NCBI RefSeq assembly: GCF_003129465.1
Contig: NZ_QFFF01000002.1
Span: 1 to 64,000, forward strand
Source: Sphingosinicella humi
Lineage (GTDB): Bacteria; Pseudomonadota; Alphaproteobacteria; Sphingomonadales; Sphingomonadaceae
Direction: 5' to 3'
DNA: 64,000 nucleotides
Shown here: one piece after another, positions 37,992 through 51,160 of the stretch
Layout: each line of letters begins with the position of its first letter
Position numbering within the stretch: the stretch's first letter is position 1
Notes under the pieces: generated by a model
The model's database searches: none
What the model saw: only the letters and a program-made list of their open reading frames with translations
What the model was told of the DNA's origin: nothing
Position numbers and translations under genes: made by a program

Positions 37992-38801
37992 ATGTTCACG
38001 ACAGACCTCCGGCATTGCCGCTCCCTTCTGTTCCTGCCCGCTTCCAATCCCCGCGCCATCGAGAAGGCGCGGAGCCTCGCGGCCGACATGATCGTTCTCG
38101 ACCTCGAAGATGCGGTGAAGCCGGAGGACAAGGCCGAGGCTCGGCGGGCGGCGGCCGAGGCGGCGCGGGCCGGCTTCGGGGGGCGGCCGACCGCGATCCG
38201 AGTGAATGCGACGGGAAGCGAGCCTTTCGGAGAGGATATCGTCGCCTTACGGCGCGGCGCGGCCGACTATATCATCCTGCCCAAGGTGACCGACCCGCGT
38301 CAGCTCCACGACGCCGGACAGCTCACGGAAAAGCCGATGCTGGCGATGATCGAGACGGCCGCCGGCGTACTCGCGGCGCCGTCGATCGCGCTCGGTGCGG
38401 CTGCGCTCATCATCGGCACCAACGACCTTGCCGCCGACCTTGGAATGCCGGCGGGGGCAGGGCGCGAGGGCCTGTCGCACGCGCTGCAGACGGTGGTGCT
38501 CGCCGCCCGCGCCGCCGGCATCGCGGCGTTCGACGGCGTCTACAACCGACTCGAGGACGATGACGGGCTGGCCGAGGAGTGTCGCCAGGGACGCGCCTTC
38601 GGCTATGACGGCAAGTCGCTGATCCACCCGAGCCAGATCGACACCGCCAACCGCCTTTTCGGTCCGAGCGAGGACGAAGTGGCCGCGGCCGAGCGGCTGA
38701 TCGCGGCGGCCACTGGCGGGGCGGAGCGTTTCGAGGGTCGGATGATCGAGACTCTGCATGTCGACGCTGCCCGGTCCGTTCTCGCCCGGGCGCGGCGCTA
38801 G
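37992..38801 (+). CDS. HpcH/HpaI-type CoA ester lyase (CitE-like)
   Basis: A 269-residue TIM-barrel lyase of the CitE/malyl-CoA lyase group. Conserved blocks are RSLLFLPASNPR, VLDLEDAV with the metal-binding Asp/Glu, IRVNATGS, ILPKV and the metal Glu in MIETAAGV, and SLIHPSQID near the end. It should cleave or form a beta-hydroxyacyl-CoA such as citramalyl- or malyl-CoA; the substrate cannot be fixed from sequence, and no CoA-transferase partner is adjacent. Confidence 0.9.
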   Translation: MFTTDLRHCRSLLFLPASNPRAIEKARSLAADMIVLDLEDAVKPEDKAEARRAAAEAARAGFGGRPTAIRVNATGSEPFGEDIVALRRGAADYIILPKVTDPRQLHDAGQLTEKPMLAMIETAAGVLAAPSIALGAAALIIGTNDLAADLGMPAGAGREGLSHALQTVVLAARAAGIAAFDGVYNRLEDDDGLAEECRQGRAFGYDGKSLIHPSQIDTANRLFGPSEDEVAAAERLIAAATGGAERFEGRMIETLHVDAARSVLARARR

Positions 38802-38880
38802 AAGCTTTCGGCTTATTGCCGATCCGAAAAGATATTCGATCAGGTGGATGACCAATCCGTGGTTTTCGGGATTGGCGGCT

Positions 38881-38913
38881 GTGTTCTTGGGTTCCGGCTT
38901 TCGCCGGGATGAC
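38881..38913. repeat. Single arm of the family A repeat
   Basis: GTGTTCTTGGGTTCCGGCTTTCGCCGGGATGAC is the right arm only; no matching left arm precedes it. It lies in the 160-base gap before the M28 peptidase. Confidence 0.6.
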
Positions 38914-38962
38914 GGGAGGGGTGTCGCTTGCCAGCGGTGGGCGTGACGGCTTAAGCGATTGC

Positions 38963-41937
<2,975 letters not shown>

Positions 41938-41969
41938 ACGTTGTCCGTCGCGCTGGATGGTAGATGAAT

Positions 41970-42046
41970 CGTTCGAGCCGAGCGGAGTCGAGGCGCGCCG
42001 GCACGCAGCCATCACACCCGCCCCTCGACTTCGCTCGGGACGAACG
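41970..42046. repeat. Intergenic inverted repeat (family C)
   Basis: The left arm CGTTCGAGCCGAGCGGAGTCGAGG pairs with the right arm CCTCGACTTCGCTCGGGACGAACG with a few mismatches. It is the second copy of the element at 27072-27150 and lies between guaB and the RsmB-type gene. Confidence 0.72.
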
Positions 42047-42057
42047 GAGTCCTTCGC

Positions 42058-43242
42058 GTGAAGCCTTCAGCCCGCATGCAGGCGGCGATCGAGCTGCTTG
42101 ACGAGATCATCGCTTCTTCGCGCGAAGGCGGGGCGGCGGCGGATACGGTCATCGCCCGCTATTTCAAGAGCCGCCGCTATGCCGGGTCCAAGGACCGGCG
42201 CGCCGTGCGGGAGCTTGTTTATCGGGCGATCAGGAGATCGGGGGAAAGGCCAGCCTCCGGCCGCGCCGCGATGCTCGGCCTCGCCGATGCCGCCCCCGAG
42301 CTTGCTGCGCTGTTCGACGGATCGCCTCACGGTCCCGCACCGGCGGACGCTGAAGAGGAGCCAGCCCTCGCGAGCGCAGCCCCGGACTGGCTGCGCGACC
42401 AATTTGATCCGCTGATCGATGACGCCGAACTGGCCGCGATGCTCGGGCGGGCGCCGCTCGATTTGCGCGTCAACCGGCTGGAAGGGTCGCGCGATGAAGC
42501 GCTCGTCGCTTTTCCGGAAGCGGAACGGGCCCGCCTTTCACCGATCGGTCTGCGCTTGCCCGACGGCTTCCAGGTCGAGGCGACGGATGCCTGGCGGACG
42601 GGGCTGGTGGAAGTCCAGGACGAAGGCAGCCAGCTCCTTTCCCTCGCCTGCCGTGCGGAGGCGGGAATGACCGTCCTCGACCTCTGCGCCGGCGCAGGAG
42701 GCAAGACGCTCGCCCTCGCCGCCGAGATGGGCGACCGCGGTAGGATCGTCGCCGCCGATACGGATCGAGCCCGCCTGTCGCGGATGGTGCCCCGTCTCGA
42801 GCGCGCGGGCGTGTCGATCGTCGAGACGCGTCTGCTCGATCCGGGCCGCGAAAGGGCGGCGCTCGCCGACCTCGGCGGCACAGCCGATATCGTGCTGGTC
42901 GACGCGCCCTGCTCGGGCACCGGGACGTGGCGTCGCAATCCCGAGCTGCGCTGGCGGCTGACGCCCGAGCGGCTCGATCGTCTGGTCTCGCTCCAGGCAC
43001 GGCTTCTCGACATTGCGGCGGAACTGCTGCGTCCGGGCGGTCATTTGGTCTATGCCGTCTGCTCCCTGCTGGAGGCGGAGGGGCGCGGCCAGGCGGCAGC
43101 CTTTGCCGGGCGCCATTCAGGCTTCGTATCGGAAGTGCCTGATATGGCGGGCGGACGTCGGTCGGGGGAGGGGGCGTTGCTGTCTCCCGCCCATGATGGG
43201 ACCGATGGCTTTTTCGTCGCGCGCTGGCGGGCGCCATGCTAA
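42058..43242 (+). CDS. RsmB/NOP-family RNA (cytosine-5) methyltransferase
   Basis: A 394-residue SAM-dependent methyltransferase. The SAM loop is LDLCAGAGGKTLALA, and the two cysteines of the m5C mechanism lie in DAPCSGTGTWRRNPE and YAVCSLLEAEG. The N-terminal 130 residues are a NusB-like/RsmB N-domain (helical, with SRRYAGSKDRRAVRELV). The start is GTG 42058. The exact rRNA target is not certain; RsmB (C967) is one option. Confidence 0.92.
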   Translation: MKPSARMQAAIELLDEIIASSREGGAAADTVIARYFKSRRYAGSKDRRAVRELVYRAIRRSGERPASGRAAMLGLADAAPELAALFDGSPHGPAPADAEEEPALASAAPDWLRDQFDPLIDDAELAAMLGRAPLDLRVNRLEGSRDEALVAFPEAERARLSPIGLRLPDGFQVEATDAWRTGLVEVQDEGSQLLSLACRAEAGMTVLDLCAGAGGKTLALAAEMGDRGRIVAADTDRARLSRMVPRLERAGVSIVETRLLDPGRERAALADLGGTADIVLVDAPCSGTGTWRRNPELRWRLTPERLDRLVSLQARLLDIAAELLRPGGHLVYAVCSLLEAEGRGQAAAFAGRHSGFVSEVPDMAGGRRSGEGALLSPAHDGTDGFFVARWRAPC

Positions 43243-43272
43243 GCTTGCCGGCGGCAGGTTATGGAGATTTTG

Positions 43273-43782
43273 ATGCGCCTTACCCCCATCGCCCTTTCCG
43301 TCGCGATCGCCCTCGCCACCATGGCGAGCGCCGGGCACGGACAGCGGCCCGACGCCCAGATCGATCCGCAATCGCTGGCGTTGCTGCAGCAGGGGGAGGC
43401 GCTCACCGCTTCGGGCCAGTATGACGCGGCGATCGATGCCCTGGAGACCGCGCTGGTCGTCGATCCGCGCAACCGCCCGGCCTATGTCGCCCTCGCCCGC
43501 GTCGCCCAGGCTCAGAAGCTTCCGGGCAAGGCGATCCGGCTTTATTCCGAAGCGCTGGTCCTGGAGCCGAACGATCTCGGCGCACTGGCGGGACAAGGCG
43601 AAGCGCTGGTGCAGCGCGGCGCGGTGGAGCGGGCCAAGCGCAACCTCGACCGCATCAAGACCCTGTGCGGCAACCCCTGTCCGCAGGCGACGACCCTCGC
43701 CGGAGTTATCGCCAAGGGGCCGCCCGCCGAGATGATGACCGCGGAAGCGCCGGCGACCAAGATTCCCGAAAACGACAACTAG
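43273..43782 (+). CDS. Exported TPR-repeat protein
   Basis: A 169-residue protein with a signal peptide ([20 protein letters not shown]) and three TPR units (about 35-135, for example [20 protein letters not shown]). The tail carries two cysteines (LCGNPCPQA). ATG 43273 is preferred over 43261 because GGAG lies six bases before it and the signal peptide starts there. It may be a periplasmic adaptor. Its stop codon shares two bases with the stop of convergent rsmA. Confidence 0.85.
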   Translation: MRLTPIALSVAIALATMASAGHGQRPDAQIDPQSLALLQQGEALTASGQYDAAIDALETALVVDPRNRPAYVALARVAQAQKLPGKAIRLYSEALVLEPNDLGALAGQGEALVQRGAVERAKRNLDRIKTLCGNPCPQATTLAGVIAKGPPAEMMTAEAPATKIPENDN

Positions 43783-44612
43783 GCGCCGGGCCGCGTCCCC
43801 ATCGCGCGCGCCACCGCCACGAAATCGTCCACGCTCAGCGTCTCGGCCCGTCGGGCCGGGTCGATGACGGTGGCGGCCAGCGCGTCGAGCGCGCCCGGGA
43901 GGGCCTTGAGGCTTTGCCGCAGCATCTTGCGCCGCTGGCCGAAGGCGGCGCCGGTGAGCGCCTCAAGGGTCGCGGCCGAAACGCCTGCGGGCGCCTCCTT
44001 GGGGACGATATGGACCACCGCCGACATCACCTTGGGCGGGGGAACGAAGGCCGAGCGATGGACCTTCATCGCCAGCCGCGCCGCGCTCCGCCACTGGGCG
44101 AGGATGGAGAGACGGCCATAGGCCGAGTCGCCCGGGCGGGCGACGATCCGCTCGGCCACTTCCTGCTGGAACATCAGGGTCAGCGACTTCCACCAAGGCG
44201 GCCAGGCCTCGCCGCCGAGCCAGCGGACCAGCAGCGCGGTCCCGACATTATAGGGTAGGTTGGCGACGATATGCGCGCCCGGGCCCGCCTCGGCCGCCTC
44301 GTCGATGGCAAGGGCGTCGCCTTCGATCACCCGCAGGCGCCCTCCGGAGGCGGCGTCCAGCTCGGCCAGCGCGGGGAGGCAGCGGCGGTCGCGCTCGACG
44401 GCGGTGACATGCGCCCCCGCTTTCAGCAGCGCGCGGGTGAGGCCTCCGGGCCCCGGGCCGACCTCGTAGACGCGCTCGCCCTCCAACGGCCCCGGCGCGC
44501 GGGCGATGCGGTCGAGTAGCTGGCTGTCGAGCAGGAAATTCTGGCCGAGCGCCTTGGACGCGCTGAGGCCGTGCCGGGCGATCACTTCGCGCAGCGGCGG
44601 GAGGTCGATCAC
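43779..44612 (-). CDS. rsmA: 16S rRNA (A1518/A1519-N6) dimethyltransferase
   Basis: A 277-residue KsgA/RsmA enzyme that dimethylates two adenines at the 3' end of 16S rRNA. It shows [10 protein letters not shown], the SAM loop [14 protein letters not shown], and the catalytic [11 protein letters not shown]. The start is GTG at 44612, overlapping the pdxA stop (GTGA), the standard pdxA-rsmA coupling. Confidence 0.96.
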   Translation of the reverse strand: MIDLPPLREVIARHGLSASKALGQNFLLDSQLLDRIARAPGPLEGERVYEVGPGPGGLTRALLKAGAHVTAVERDRRCLPALAELDAASGGRLRVIEGDALAIDEAAEAGPGAHIVANLPYNVGTALLVRWLGGEAWPPWWKSLTLMFQQEVAERIVARPGDSAYGRLSILAQWRSAARLAMKVHRSAFVPPPKVMSAVVHIVPKEAPAGVSAATLEALTGAAFGQRRKMLRQSLKALPGALDALAATVIDPARRAETLSVDDFVAVARAMGTRPGA

Positions 44613-45592
44613 CCCTGAGCGATGCGCCGGGCGCAGGCTCCGGCGGTCTTCAGCGCCGCGATCATTGCGCCAGGATCGGCCTCGTCCCGGCCGGCGATGG
44701 CGAAGGCGGTGCCGTGATCGGGCGAGGTGCGGACGATGGGGAGGCCCAAGGTCATGTTCACGCCCTCGTCGAAATGGAGGGTCTTCAGCGGCACCAGCGC
44801 CTGATCGTGATACATGCAGAGCGCGGCGTCGTAATCCCCGCGGCGGCGCTCGTGGAACAGGGCGTCGGCGGGGTAGGGGCCGCTGACGTCGAAGCCTTCG
44901 TTCTGGAGCTGCTCGATCGCGGGAATGATGACGTCGATCTCCTCGCGGCCCAGCGCGCCGTCCTCGCCGGCATGAGGGTTGAGGCCGGCTACCGCCAGGC
45001 GTGGCCGCTCGAACCCGAACTGGCGCTGGAGGCCGCGGACGGTCGCTCGTGCCTTGGCGACGATCCGATCGCTGGTCAACGCGTCGGGAACCTCGCGCAA
45101 GGGGAGGTGGACTGTGACCGGCACGGTCTTGAGGCTCGGCCCGACCAGCATCATCGCGACCAGCTCGCTGGAGACGCCGCAGCGTTCGGCGACGAACTCC
45201 GTCTGGCCGGCATGGGTGAAGCCGATGGCGTAAAGCTGCGACTTGGAGACGGGGCCGGTGACGAGGCCGGAGGCTGCGCCCGAGCGGGCGAGACCGACGG
45301 CGATCTCAAGCGCGTCGAGCGAGTTGCGGGCGCCTTCCATGTCGGGCCTACCGGGCGTCACCGCATGGCCGCCGCCGACGCGGATGACGGGGAGGGCGGT
45401 CCCGAACGAAGGCACGGATTCCGCCGGATCGGTGATCGGCCGGACCGGGCCGCTCCACACTTCCTCGATCGCCTCACAGTCGCCGACGGCGAAGAAGGGC
45501 GGAACGGCGTCCGTTTCCCGCCTCTCCCAGGCCTTGGCGATGATCTCGGGGCCGATGCCGGCAGGGTCTCCCAGCGAGACGGCGAGGGGCAT
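44609..45592 (-). CDS. pdxA: 4-hydroxythreonine-4-phosphate dehydrogenase
   Basis: A 327-residue enzyme of the DXP-dependent vitamin B6 pathway. It begins [16 protein letters not shown] and has the metal-site His residues in [11 protein letters not shown]-type sequence (GFTHAGQTE), [12 protein letters not shown] and the C-terminal [12 protein letters not shown] 45592 is preferred to the TTG at 45598. It lies between surA and rsmA as in many proteobacteria. Confidence 0.96.
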   Translation of the reverse strand: MPLAVSLGDPAGIGPEIIAKAWERRETDAVPPFFAVGDCEAIEEVWSGPVRPITDPAESVPSFGTALPVIRVGGGHAVTPGRPDMEGARNSLDALEIAVGLARSGAASGLVTGPVSKSQLYAIGFTHAGQTEFVAERCGVSSELVAMMLVGPSLKTVPVTVHLPLREVPDALTSDRIVAKARATVRGLQRQFGFERPRLAVAGLNPHAGEDGALGREEIDVIIPAIEQLQNEGFDVSGPYPADALFHERRRGDYDAALCMYHDQALVPLKTLHFDEGVNMTLGLPIVRTSPDHGTAFAIAGRDEADPGAMIAALKTAGACARRIAQG

Positions 45593-45610
45593 CGACAAGG
45601 TCAGCCCCCT

Positions 45611-46954
45611 TTATCGATAATCGACGACCGCGTCCCGACGAAGGTCGCGCAGATACCGCTGAGCGCGGCGGTTGACCCGCTCCTCGTTGAGCTGCGCGTA
45701 GACCTGGTCGAACGAGGGGCCATCGGTCTGGACCGGGTCGTCCCGGCCGCAAAGGACGAGGATGCGCACGCCGTCCGCAAGGGAACCGAAGGGCGTCGTC
45801 GCCTGGCCGATGTTCATGCTGAGCAGCATGTCCTGGAGGGCGCGGGGAAGGTCGCGCGCCCGCACCTGGTCGCTGGAAACGACCTCGGCGCCGATCGCGG
45901 CGGCCGCCTTTTCGGCATTGCCGCACCCGCCCATGGTCTGGCCGGTCTCGGCCAAGCGCGCCACCAGTGGCTCCGCCTGAGCCTGGGTCATGCCCTCGGG
46001 GAAGGTAATGGAGAGCTGCTTGAGGCTGAGCACCGCGTCGCGCGGATCGTTGGTGAGAATCTGGCGCGTGTCCTGGACGGCGATGATCGAATAGCCGCCG
46101 GGAATGGCGATAGGATCGCTGACCCGGCCCACGGGCAGGTTCTGGGCCGCCGCCGCCAGGGCCTGGGGCAGCTGCTCGGCCTGGACCCAACCGAGGTCGC
46201 CGCCCACCGCCGCCGTCGATGCCTCGGAGAATTGCCGGGCATAGGCGGGGAAAGACGCGCCGTTCCGCAGCTGCTCGACGATGCGCGCGGCGTTGGCCTG
46301 GGCCTGGGCCGCCGTCTCGGGCGTCGAGGACAGGTAGATCTCGGCGATCCGATACTCCTGCTGCCCCTTGGCAGCCTGGAGCCGCTCGATGATCTGCTGC
46401 ACCTCTTCCTCGCCGACGTTGACGAAGGGCTCGATGCGGCTGCTCTGGAGCCGGCTCCAGGCCATTTCGCCGTGGATCTGGCGCTTGACCGAGCGGTCCG
46501 AGGAGCCGCGGGAGCGCAGCATCTCGGCGAAAGCTTGCGGCGTGCTGCCGAAGCTCTGCGCATATTGACCGAAATAATTGTCGATCTCGCTCTGCGTAAC
46601 CTTGATCTCGGCGGCTTCGGCGGCCTGGATCTGCAGCGTCTCGTCGACGAGGTTGCGCAGCACTTGGGCGCGTAGCCGCTCCATCTCCTCGGGTGGGACC
46701 TCGGTCGCCTGATTGGCGAGCAGGATAAGCGCCATGCGCTGATCGACGTCGGTGCGGGTGATGACGTGGCCGTTGACGATGGCCGTCGCCTTCACGACCG
46801 AAGGATCGGTGTCGCCGAAGATCTCGGGATTGGCCGGGATGTTGAGAACATCGGCCGAGCCGCCCTGGTCGCCCGCGGTCTGCGCCACCGCCGTCGCGGC
46901 CGCCACCGACCCGGCGAGCATCAGCGCCGCCCTCCCAAAAGTGCCGAGCTTCAT
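45611..46954 (-). CDS. surA: SurA-like periplasmic peptidyl-prolyl isomerase
   Basis: A 447-residue exported chaperone. The signal peptide ends in ATAVAQ. The N-terminal SurA domain (about 50-190) is followed by a parvulin domain (about 195-310, with GGDLGWVQAEQLPQ) and a second, degenerate parvulin-like region (about 315-420). It helps fold outer-membrane barrels; its neighbour lptD encodes a known client. ATG 46954 has GGAGG upstream. Confidence 0.93.
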   Translation of the reverse strand: MKLGTFGRAALMLAGSVAAATAVAQTAGDQGGSADVLNIPANPEIFGDTDPSVVKATAIVNGHVITRTDVDQRMALILLANQATEVPPEEMERLRAQVLRNLVDETLQIQAAEAAEIKVTQSEIDNYFGQYAQSFGSTPQAFAEMLRSRGSSDRSVKRQIHGEMAWSRLQSSRIEPFVNVGEEEVQQIIERLQAAKGQQEYRIAEIYLSSTPETAAQAQANAARIVEQLRNGASFPAYARQFSEASTAAVGGDLGWVQAEQLPQALAAAAQNLPVGRVSDPIAIPGGYSIIAVQDTRQILTNDPRDAVLSLKQLSITFPEGMTQAQAEPLVARLAETGQTMGGCGNAEKAAAAIGAEVVSSDQVRARDLPRALQDMLLSMNIGQATTPFGSLADGVRILVLCGRDDPVQTDGPSFDQVYAQLNEERVNRRAQRYLRDLRRDAVVDYR

Positions 46955-47105
46955 CGTTCCTCCAGTAAATTGAAGCCGTTCATGTGCCGCGAAGTTGCTG
47001 AACCCAGGCTGAGCAGGTCGTCAGCATCGGTCCCGCGGCCCCCAACGCCGGCTTCTTCTAGCGCGCTTTCACCAAATGTGGAGCGATAATTGGGCGCGGG
47101 GCCGT

Positions 47106-49331
47106 TCACCTTTGAAGACCCAGGTTCTTGAGAGCGATGCGGAAAAGGAAAGTGTTGCCGCGGCGGAAGTCGCCCGTCGTCTCATAGTCGCGGCGCCAGG
47201 TAAGGCCGATCTCGATACAATCGTCGTCATAGGCGATGCCGAGGCGGTGGCGGACGGGCTCATAGCCGTCGGCGTCGGAAAGCGGGTCCTCCTCACGATT
47301 GGTGAGATCGACCACCGCCGAACCGAAAACAGACCAGTAATTGGCGAACTTGACCCGCCCGCCGATCCTCACCTCCTCCCGGTCGCGCAGATCCTCGATC
47401 GCGGGATCGATATCGCGGTTGAGGCGGAGATACCCGATCGTGGCATAGGTCTGGCGGCCGCCGACGACAGCGTCGATCTCGTTGCGGCGGATGGCGAGGC
47501 TGTCCTTGTCGAGCCGGAAGCGGTGGACGACGTCGAGCTTGCGGCCGAGCTTGACGCTGGTCCGGCCGACGAAATCGGAGAATTGGTCGGAAAGGCCGGT
47601 GCCGACGGGAAAGATGTTCGACTTGTCGTCGAGGCGGTAGCTCTGGCCGACGGTGGTGCGGATGGCGGTGCCGGGAAGATCGAGGGCCCACTCGACCCCG
47701 TAGGTGACGCGCGTGCCATCCTCCCAGCGGTCGTAGCCGGGAAAGCGATTGAGGGCGAAAAGGTTCGAATCCTCGAGGTCGACCGCGCGCGCGTCCTCGT
47801 TCGGGATATCGAGATTTTCGGTCGGCGGGGTAGCGACGAGCTGGACTCGCGGCGTCAGCCGCTGCGTTCCACCCAGAAACTCGCCGATGAACGGCCATTT
47901 GAGGTCGGCCGCCAGCGCGCCGATCGCGCGGCTGCTCCAGCCTTCCTCGCCGCGATACATCTCGATCGGCGTGAGCAGCGTGTCGCTCGTATGATAGATA
48001 TCGCCACGGCCATAGGCGGTGAGTGTCAGTTCCTGGCCCATGCCGGTGATGCTCCGCCGCTCCCACATCGCGCTGGCGAAGGCGCGCTGTGTGTTCTGGC
48101 CCTCGGTGCGGAGGATGGCGAGGCTGTTCGCCTGAAGCTCGATATTGCCGTCCCACACCGGATCTTCGAGGCGGAAACGCGCGTCCACAGCCGGCAGCGC
48201 CACCGGCTGCTGGCCGGCCACGTCGGTAAGCCGTAGCCCCTGGAAGGCCCAGCCCGCGATGGAGATATAGCTGTCTTCGTTGATCCGCTCGGCGTTGACG
48301 ACGCTGCGGAGGCGATCGTCGCGGGAGATGTCGTAGCGGCGCAGGAATGTACGGTCGGTCACGTAGCGCCCGGACGCGGTGATGCTCCACTCCGGGTCGA
48401 GCTGGAACTTGCCGCTGCCTTCCAAATAGGCGCGAATGCCTTCGTTGCGATCCAGCGTCGGCGAACCGAGCGGGTCGAGGCCGATGCGCGAGCTGTGGGT
48501 GACATAGGCGCCGAGCTCAAAGGCGCCGAGCTCCGTCAGCTGCCGATAGCGGCCTTCGAGCATCGGCAGCACGTCGGTGTAGATGTGGGGCGTGATCGTC
48601 GCGTCCTTGTTAGGCGCGATCTTCAGATAATAAGGAAGGCTGAGCTCCAGCCCGTTGCTGCGGCTGATCCTGATATCCGGAACGAGCAGCCCGGTGCCAC
48701 CGGCCTCAGTCCCATCGGGATGCGACAGGCCGGGGAGGCCGATGATCGGCATGCCGAACAGGCTCAGCGTCGCGCCTACATAGCGGATTCGGTTCTTGAT
48801 CGGATCGTGGACGACCTTGACGGCGGTGATCTTCCAGGTGGGGTCCCTGGGGCAGCCCTCGCTGTCGACGACCGCGCAGGGCGTGTAGGCGGCGCGGTAG
48901 AGGGTGGTGCGGCCGTCATCCCGTTCCGCCCGGTCGGCGGCGAGGCGGCCGCCGTCCTCCAGAACGAGGAGCATGTTGTCGACCATGCCGTCGCGCAGGG
49001 TGTCGGTCAGTACGATGCTGTCGCCATAGGCGGCATCGCCCTGCGGGTTGACGACGCGGACATTGCCCTCGGCGCGCACTTCGCCGGTCTCGCGGTTCCA
49101 GACCACGGTGTCGGCGCGGAGCCGATTGCCTTCGGTCGTCATCCGGACCTCGCCGCTGGCGGTGACGATATCCGCCTGGCTGTCATAGGTGAGTTGGTCG
49201 GCGCTGAAATCGACGGTCCGCTCTTCTCCGCCGGTGGATGGGGGTGGGCTGGTCTCCTGCGCTGCTGCCACGGCAGGCGCGCACAGCAGCAGGGGCAGGG
49301 CCGTCCGACAGAGGAGATTCAGCGTCTTCAC
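47106..49331 (-). CDS. lptD: LPS-assembly protein LptD
   Basis: A 741-residue outer-membrane protein that inserts lipopolysaccharide into the outer leaflet. The signal peptide ends in AVAAAQ, a jellyroll OstA domain (about 40-190, with VDFSADQLTYDSQADIVTASG-like strands) follows, then the large C-terminal barrel ending in RIALKNLGLQR. The start is GTG 49331. The lptD-surA-pdxA-rsmA order is conserved in proteobacteria. Confidence 0.95.
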   Translation of the reverse strand: MKTLNLLCRTALPLLLCAPAVAAAQETSPPPSTGGEERTVDFSADQLTYDSQADIVTASGEVRMTTEGNRLRADTVVWNRETGEVRAEGNVRVVNPQGDAAYGDSIVLTDTLRDGMVDNMLLVLEDGGRLAADRAERDDGRTTLYRAAYTPCAVVDSEGCPRDPTWKITAVKVVHDPIKNRIRYVGATLSLFGMPIIGLPGLSHPDGTEAGGTGLLVPDIRISRSNGLELSLPYYLKIAPNKDATITPHIYTDVLPMLEGRYRQLTELGAFELGAYVTHSSRIGLDPLGSPTLDRNEGIRAYLEGSGKFQLDPEWSITASGRYVTDRTFLRRYDISRDDRLRSVVNAERINEDSYISIAGWAFQGLRLTDVAGQQPVALPAVDARFRLEDPVWDGNIELQANSLAILRTEGQNTQRAFASAMWERRSITGMGQELTLTAYGRGDIYHTSDTLLTPIEMYRGEEGWSSRAIGALAADLKWPFIGEFLGGTQRLTPRVQLVATPPTENLDIPNEDARAVDLEDSNLFALNRFPGYDRWEDGTRVTYGVEWALDLPGTAIRTTVGQSYRLDDKSNIFPVGTGLSDQFSDFVGRTSVKLGRKLDVVHRFRLDKDSLAIRRNEIDAVVGGRQTYATIGYLRLNRDIDPAIEDLRDREEVRIGGRVKFANYWSVFGSAVVDLTNREEDPLSDADGYEPVRHRLGIAYDDDCIEIGLTWRRDYETTGDFRRGNTFLFRIALKNLGLQR

Positions 49332-49519
49332 GATTTCCGCAACATTGGCCCCGCCGCATTGGCACGCGCGACGAACGAGCCTATCGCATCACAAGCCGCC
49401 GCCTGCAATGGCGGAAGCCGAAGCCCGAGTTTTGCCACCGGCCAGTCGTTCGCCTATCAGGGCGGCCAGTTTCCCCACGCTACCCAAGCGTCCGAGTCCG
49501 ATCAGGAGGTTATCCGCCC

Positions 49520-50995
49520 ATGAAAGTCAGCTTCGCCTCGCAGCGCCCGGAAGGTTCCTATGCGCTCGCCATCCCCGTTTGGAGCGAGGACATGCTGACG
49601 GACAGGCTGGCGGGGATCGACGAAGCGGGCCGCGCCTTGGCGGCGCGTGCGGCCGAGGCGCAGCGCTTTGAGCGGGAGGTCGGAACGATCGCGGAGAGCT
49701 TCGTGAGCGAAAGCGACAGCGCCCGCCGACTGCTGATTGTAGGCCTTGGCGGCAAGCGGGACGATGAGGCCCTTTATGAGCGCGTGGGCGGGGCGCTGAC
49801 CGCTCGCCTCCTGACCTCAGGCGAGACGAAGCTCGTCGTAGACCTTACCGGCCTTGACCTGGACGGCGAGGCCGCGGCGCGGATCGCCTTCGGTGCCGCC
49901 GCCCGCAGCTGGCGCTATGACATCTATCGCACCAAGCTAGGCAAGAAGGCGCAGCCGACCCTGGAGGAAGTCGTGATTGTCGGGGGCGGCGAGGGCGCCG
50001 AGACGGCCTGGTCCGACAAGGCGGCGCTGCTCGAGGGCATTTCCTTCACCCGCGAGCTGGTCACCGAGCCCGCCAACATCATCTACCCCGAGACCTTCGT
50101 GGAGCGGGCTCGCGCTCAGCTGGAGCCGCTCGGCGTCGAGATCGAAGTGCTCGACGAGAAGGCGATGACCGAGCTCGGCATGAACGCGCTGATGGGCGTC
50201 GCCATCGGCTCGGCCCGGCCGCCGCGCCTCCTCGCCCTGCGCTGGAACGGCGGCGGGGACGCGAAGCCCGTCGTCTTCGTCGGCAAGGGCGTCACCTTCG
50301 ACACCGGCGGCATCTCGATCAAGCCCGCCGCCGGCATGGAGGCGATGAAGTGGGACATGGGCGGCGCCGGCGCCGTCGCGGGCGCGATGAAGGCGCTCGC
50401 CGGGCGCAAGGCGAAGGCCAATGTCGTCGGCATCTGCGGCCTCGTCGAGAACATGCCCGACGGCAAGGCGCAGCGTCCCGGCGATGTGGTGAAGTCCCTC
50501 TCCGGCCAGACGATCGAAGTCATCAATACAGACGCCGAAGGCCGCCTCGTCCTGTGCGATGCTATGGCCTGGGCGCAGCGCCAGTATAAACCTGAGGTGA
50601 TGATCGACCTCGCCACCCTTACGGGCGCGATGATCATTTCCCTGGGCTATGAATATGCCGGCCTGTTCTCGAACGACGACGGCCTGGCACAGAAGCTCGC
50701 CGACGCCGGCATGAAGACCGGCGACAAGGTGTGGCGGATGCCGCTTGGCGAGGTCTACGACAAGCTGATGGACTCCCCCATCGCCGACATGAAGAACAGC
50801 GGCCCGCGCGAAGGCGGCTCGATCACCGCCGCCACCTTCCTCCAGCGCTTCGTCGAGGAAGGGGTGAAATGGGCGCATCTGGACGTCGCCGGCATGGTCT
50901 GGGCCAACAAGGCCGGGCATCTGTGGGACAAGGGCGCGACAGGCTACGGCGTGGCCCTCCTCGACCGTTTCGTGAAGGACAATTTCGAGAGCTGA
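49520..50995 (+). CDS. pepA: Leucyl aminopeptidase (M17)
   Basis: A 491-residue cytosolic aminopeptidase with two metal ions. The signature NTDAEGRL is present, with the catalytic block KGVTFDTGGISIKPA and the N-terminal macro-like domain. ATG 49520 has a strong AGGAGG site and gives the usual MKVSFAS start, although the frame is open to 49238. Confidence 0.96.
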   Translation: MKVSFASQRPEGSYALAIPVWSEDMLTDRLAGIDEAGRALAARAAEAQRFEREVGTIAESFVSESDSARRLLIVGLGGKRDDEALYERVGGALTARLLTSGETKLVVDLTGLDLDGEAAARIAFGAAARSWRYDIYRTKLGKKAQPTLEEVVIVGGGEGAETAWSDKAALLEGISFTRELVTEPANIIYPETFVERARAQLEPLGVEIEVLDEKAMTELGMNALMGVAIGSARPPRLLALRWNGGGDAKPVVFVGKGVTFDTGGISIKPAAGMEAMKWDMGGAGAVAGAMKALAGRKAKANVVGICGLVENMPDGKAQRPGDVVKSLSGQTIEVINTDAEGRLVLCDAMAWAQRQYKPEVMIDLATLTGAMIISLGYEYAGLFSNDDGLAQKLADAGMKTGDKVWRMPLGEVYDKLMDSPIADMKNSGPREGGSITAATFLQRFVEEGVKWAHLDVAGMVWANKAGHLWDKGATGYGVALLDRFVKDNFES

Positions 50996-51027
50996 TCGCC
51001 CTACCTCCACGTCATCCCTGCCTCCAC

Positions 51028-51113
51028 GTCATCCCGGCGAAAGCCGGGACCCAAGAACACCGCTTCTACGGAGGAGGCCGTGTTCCTGGATCCCGGATCA
51101 AGTCCGGGATGAC
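51028..51113. repeat. Hybrid family A repeat with unlike arms
   Basis: The left arm GTCATCCCGGCGAAAGCCGGG has a GAAA loop; the right arm CCCGGATCAAGTCCGGGATGAC has the other loop type (TCAAG). The outer GTCATCCCGG/CCGGGATGAC still pair. A short extra GTCATCCC lies 17 bases before the left arm. Located between pepA and holC. Confidence 0.7.
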
Positions 51114-51160
51114 GATCGGAGCGAAAGGGTATCGTGACGCCTCTCGCCCGACCGCCGGAT

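Noticed and set aside
44714-46675. 653-codon open frame antisense to pdxA and surA
   Set aside because: It spans two well supported minus-strand genes and their junction; Gly/Arg/Asp-rich shadow translation.
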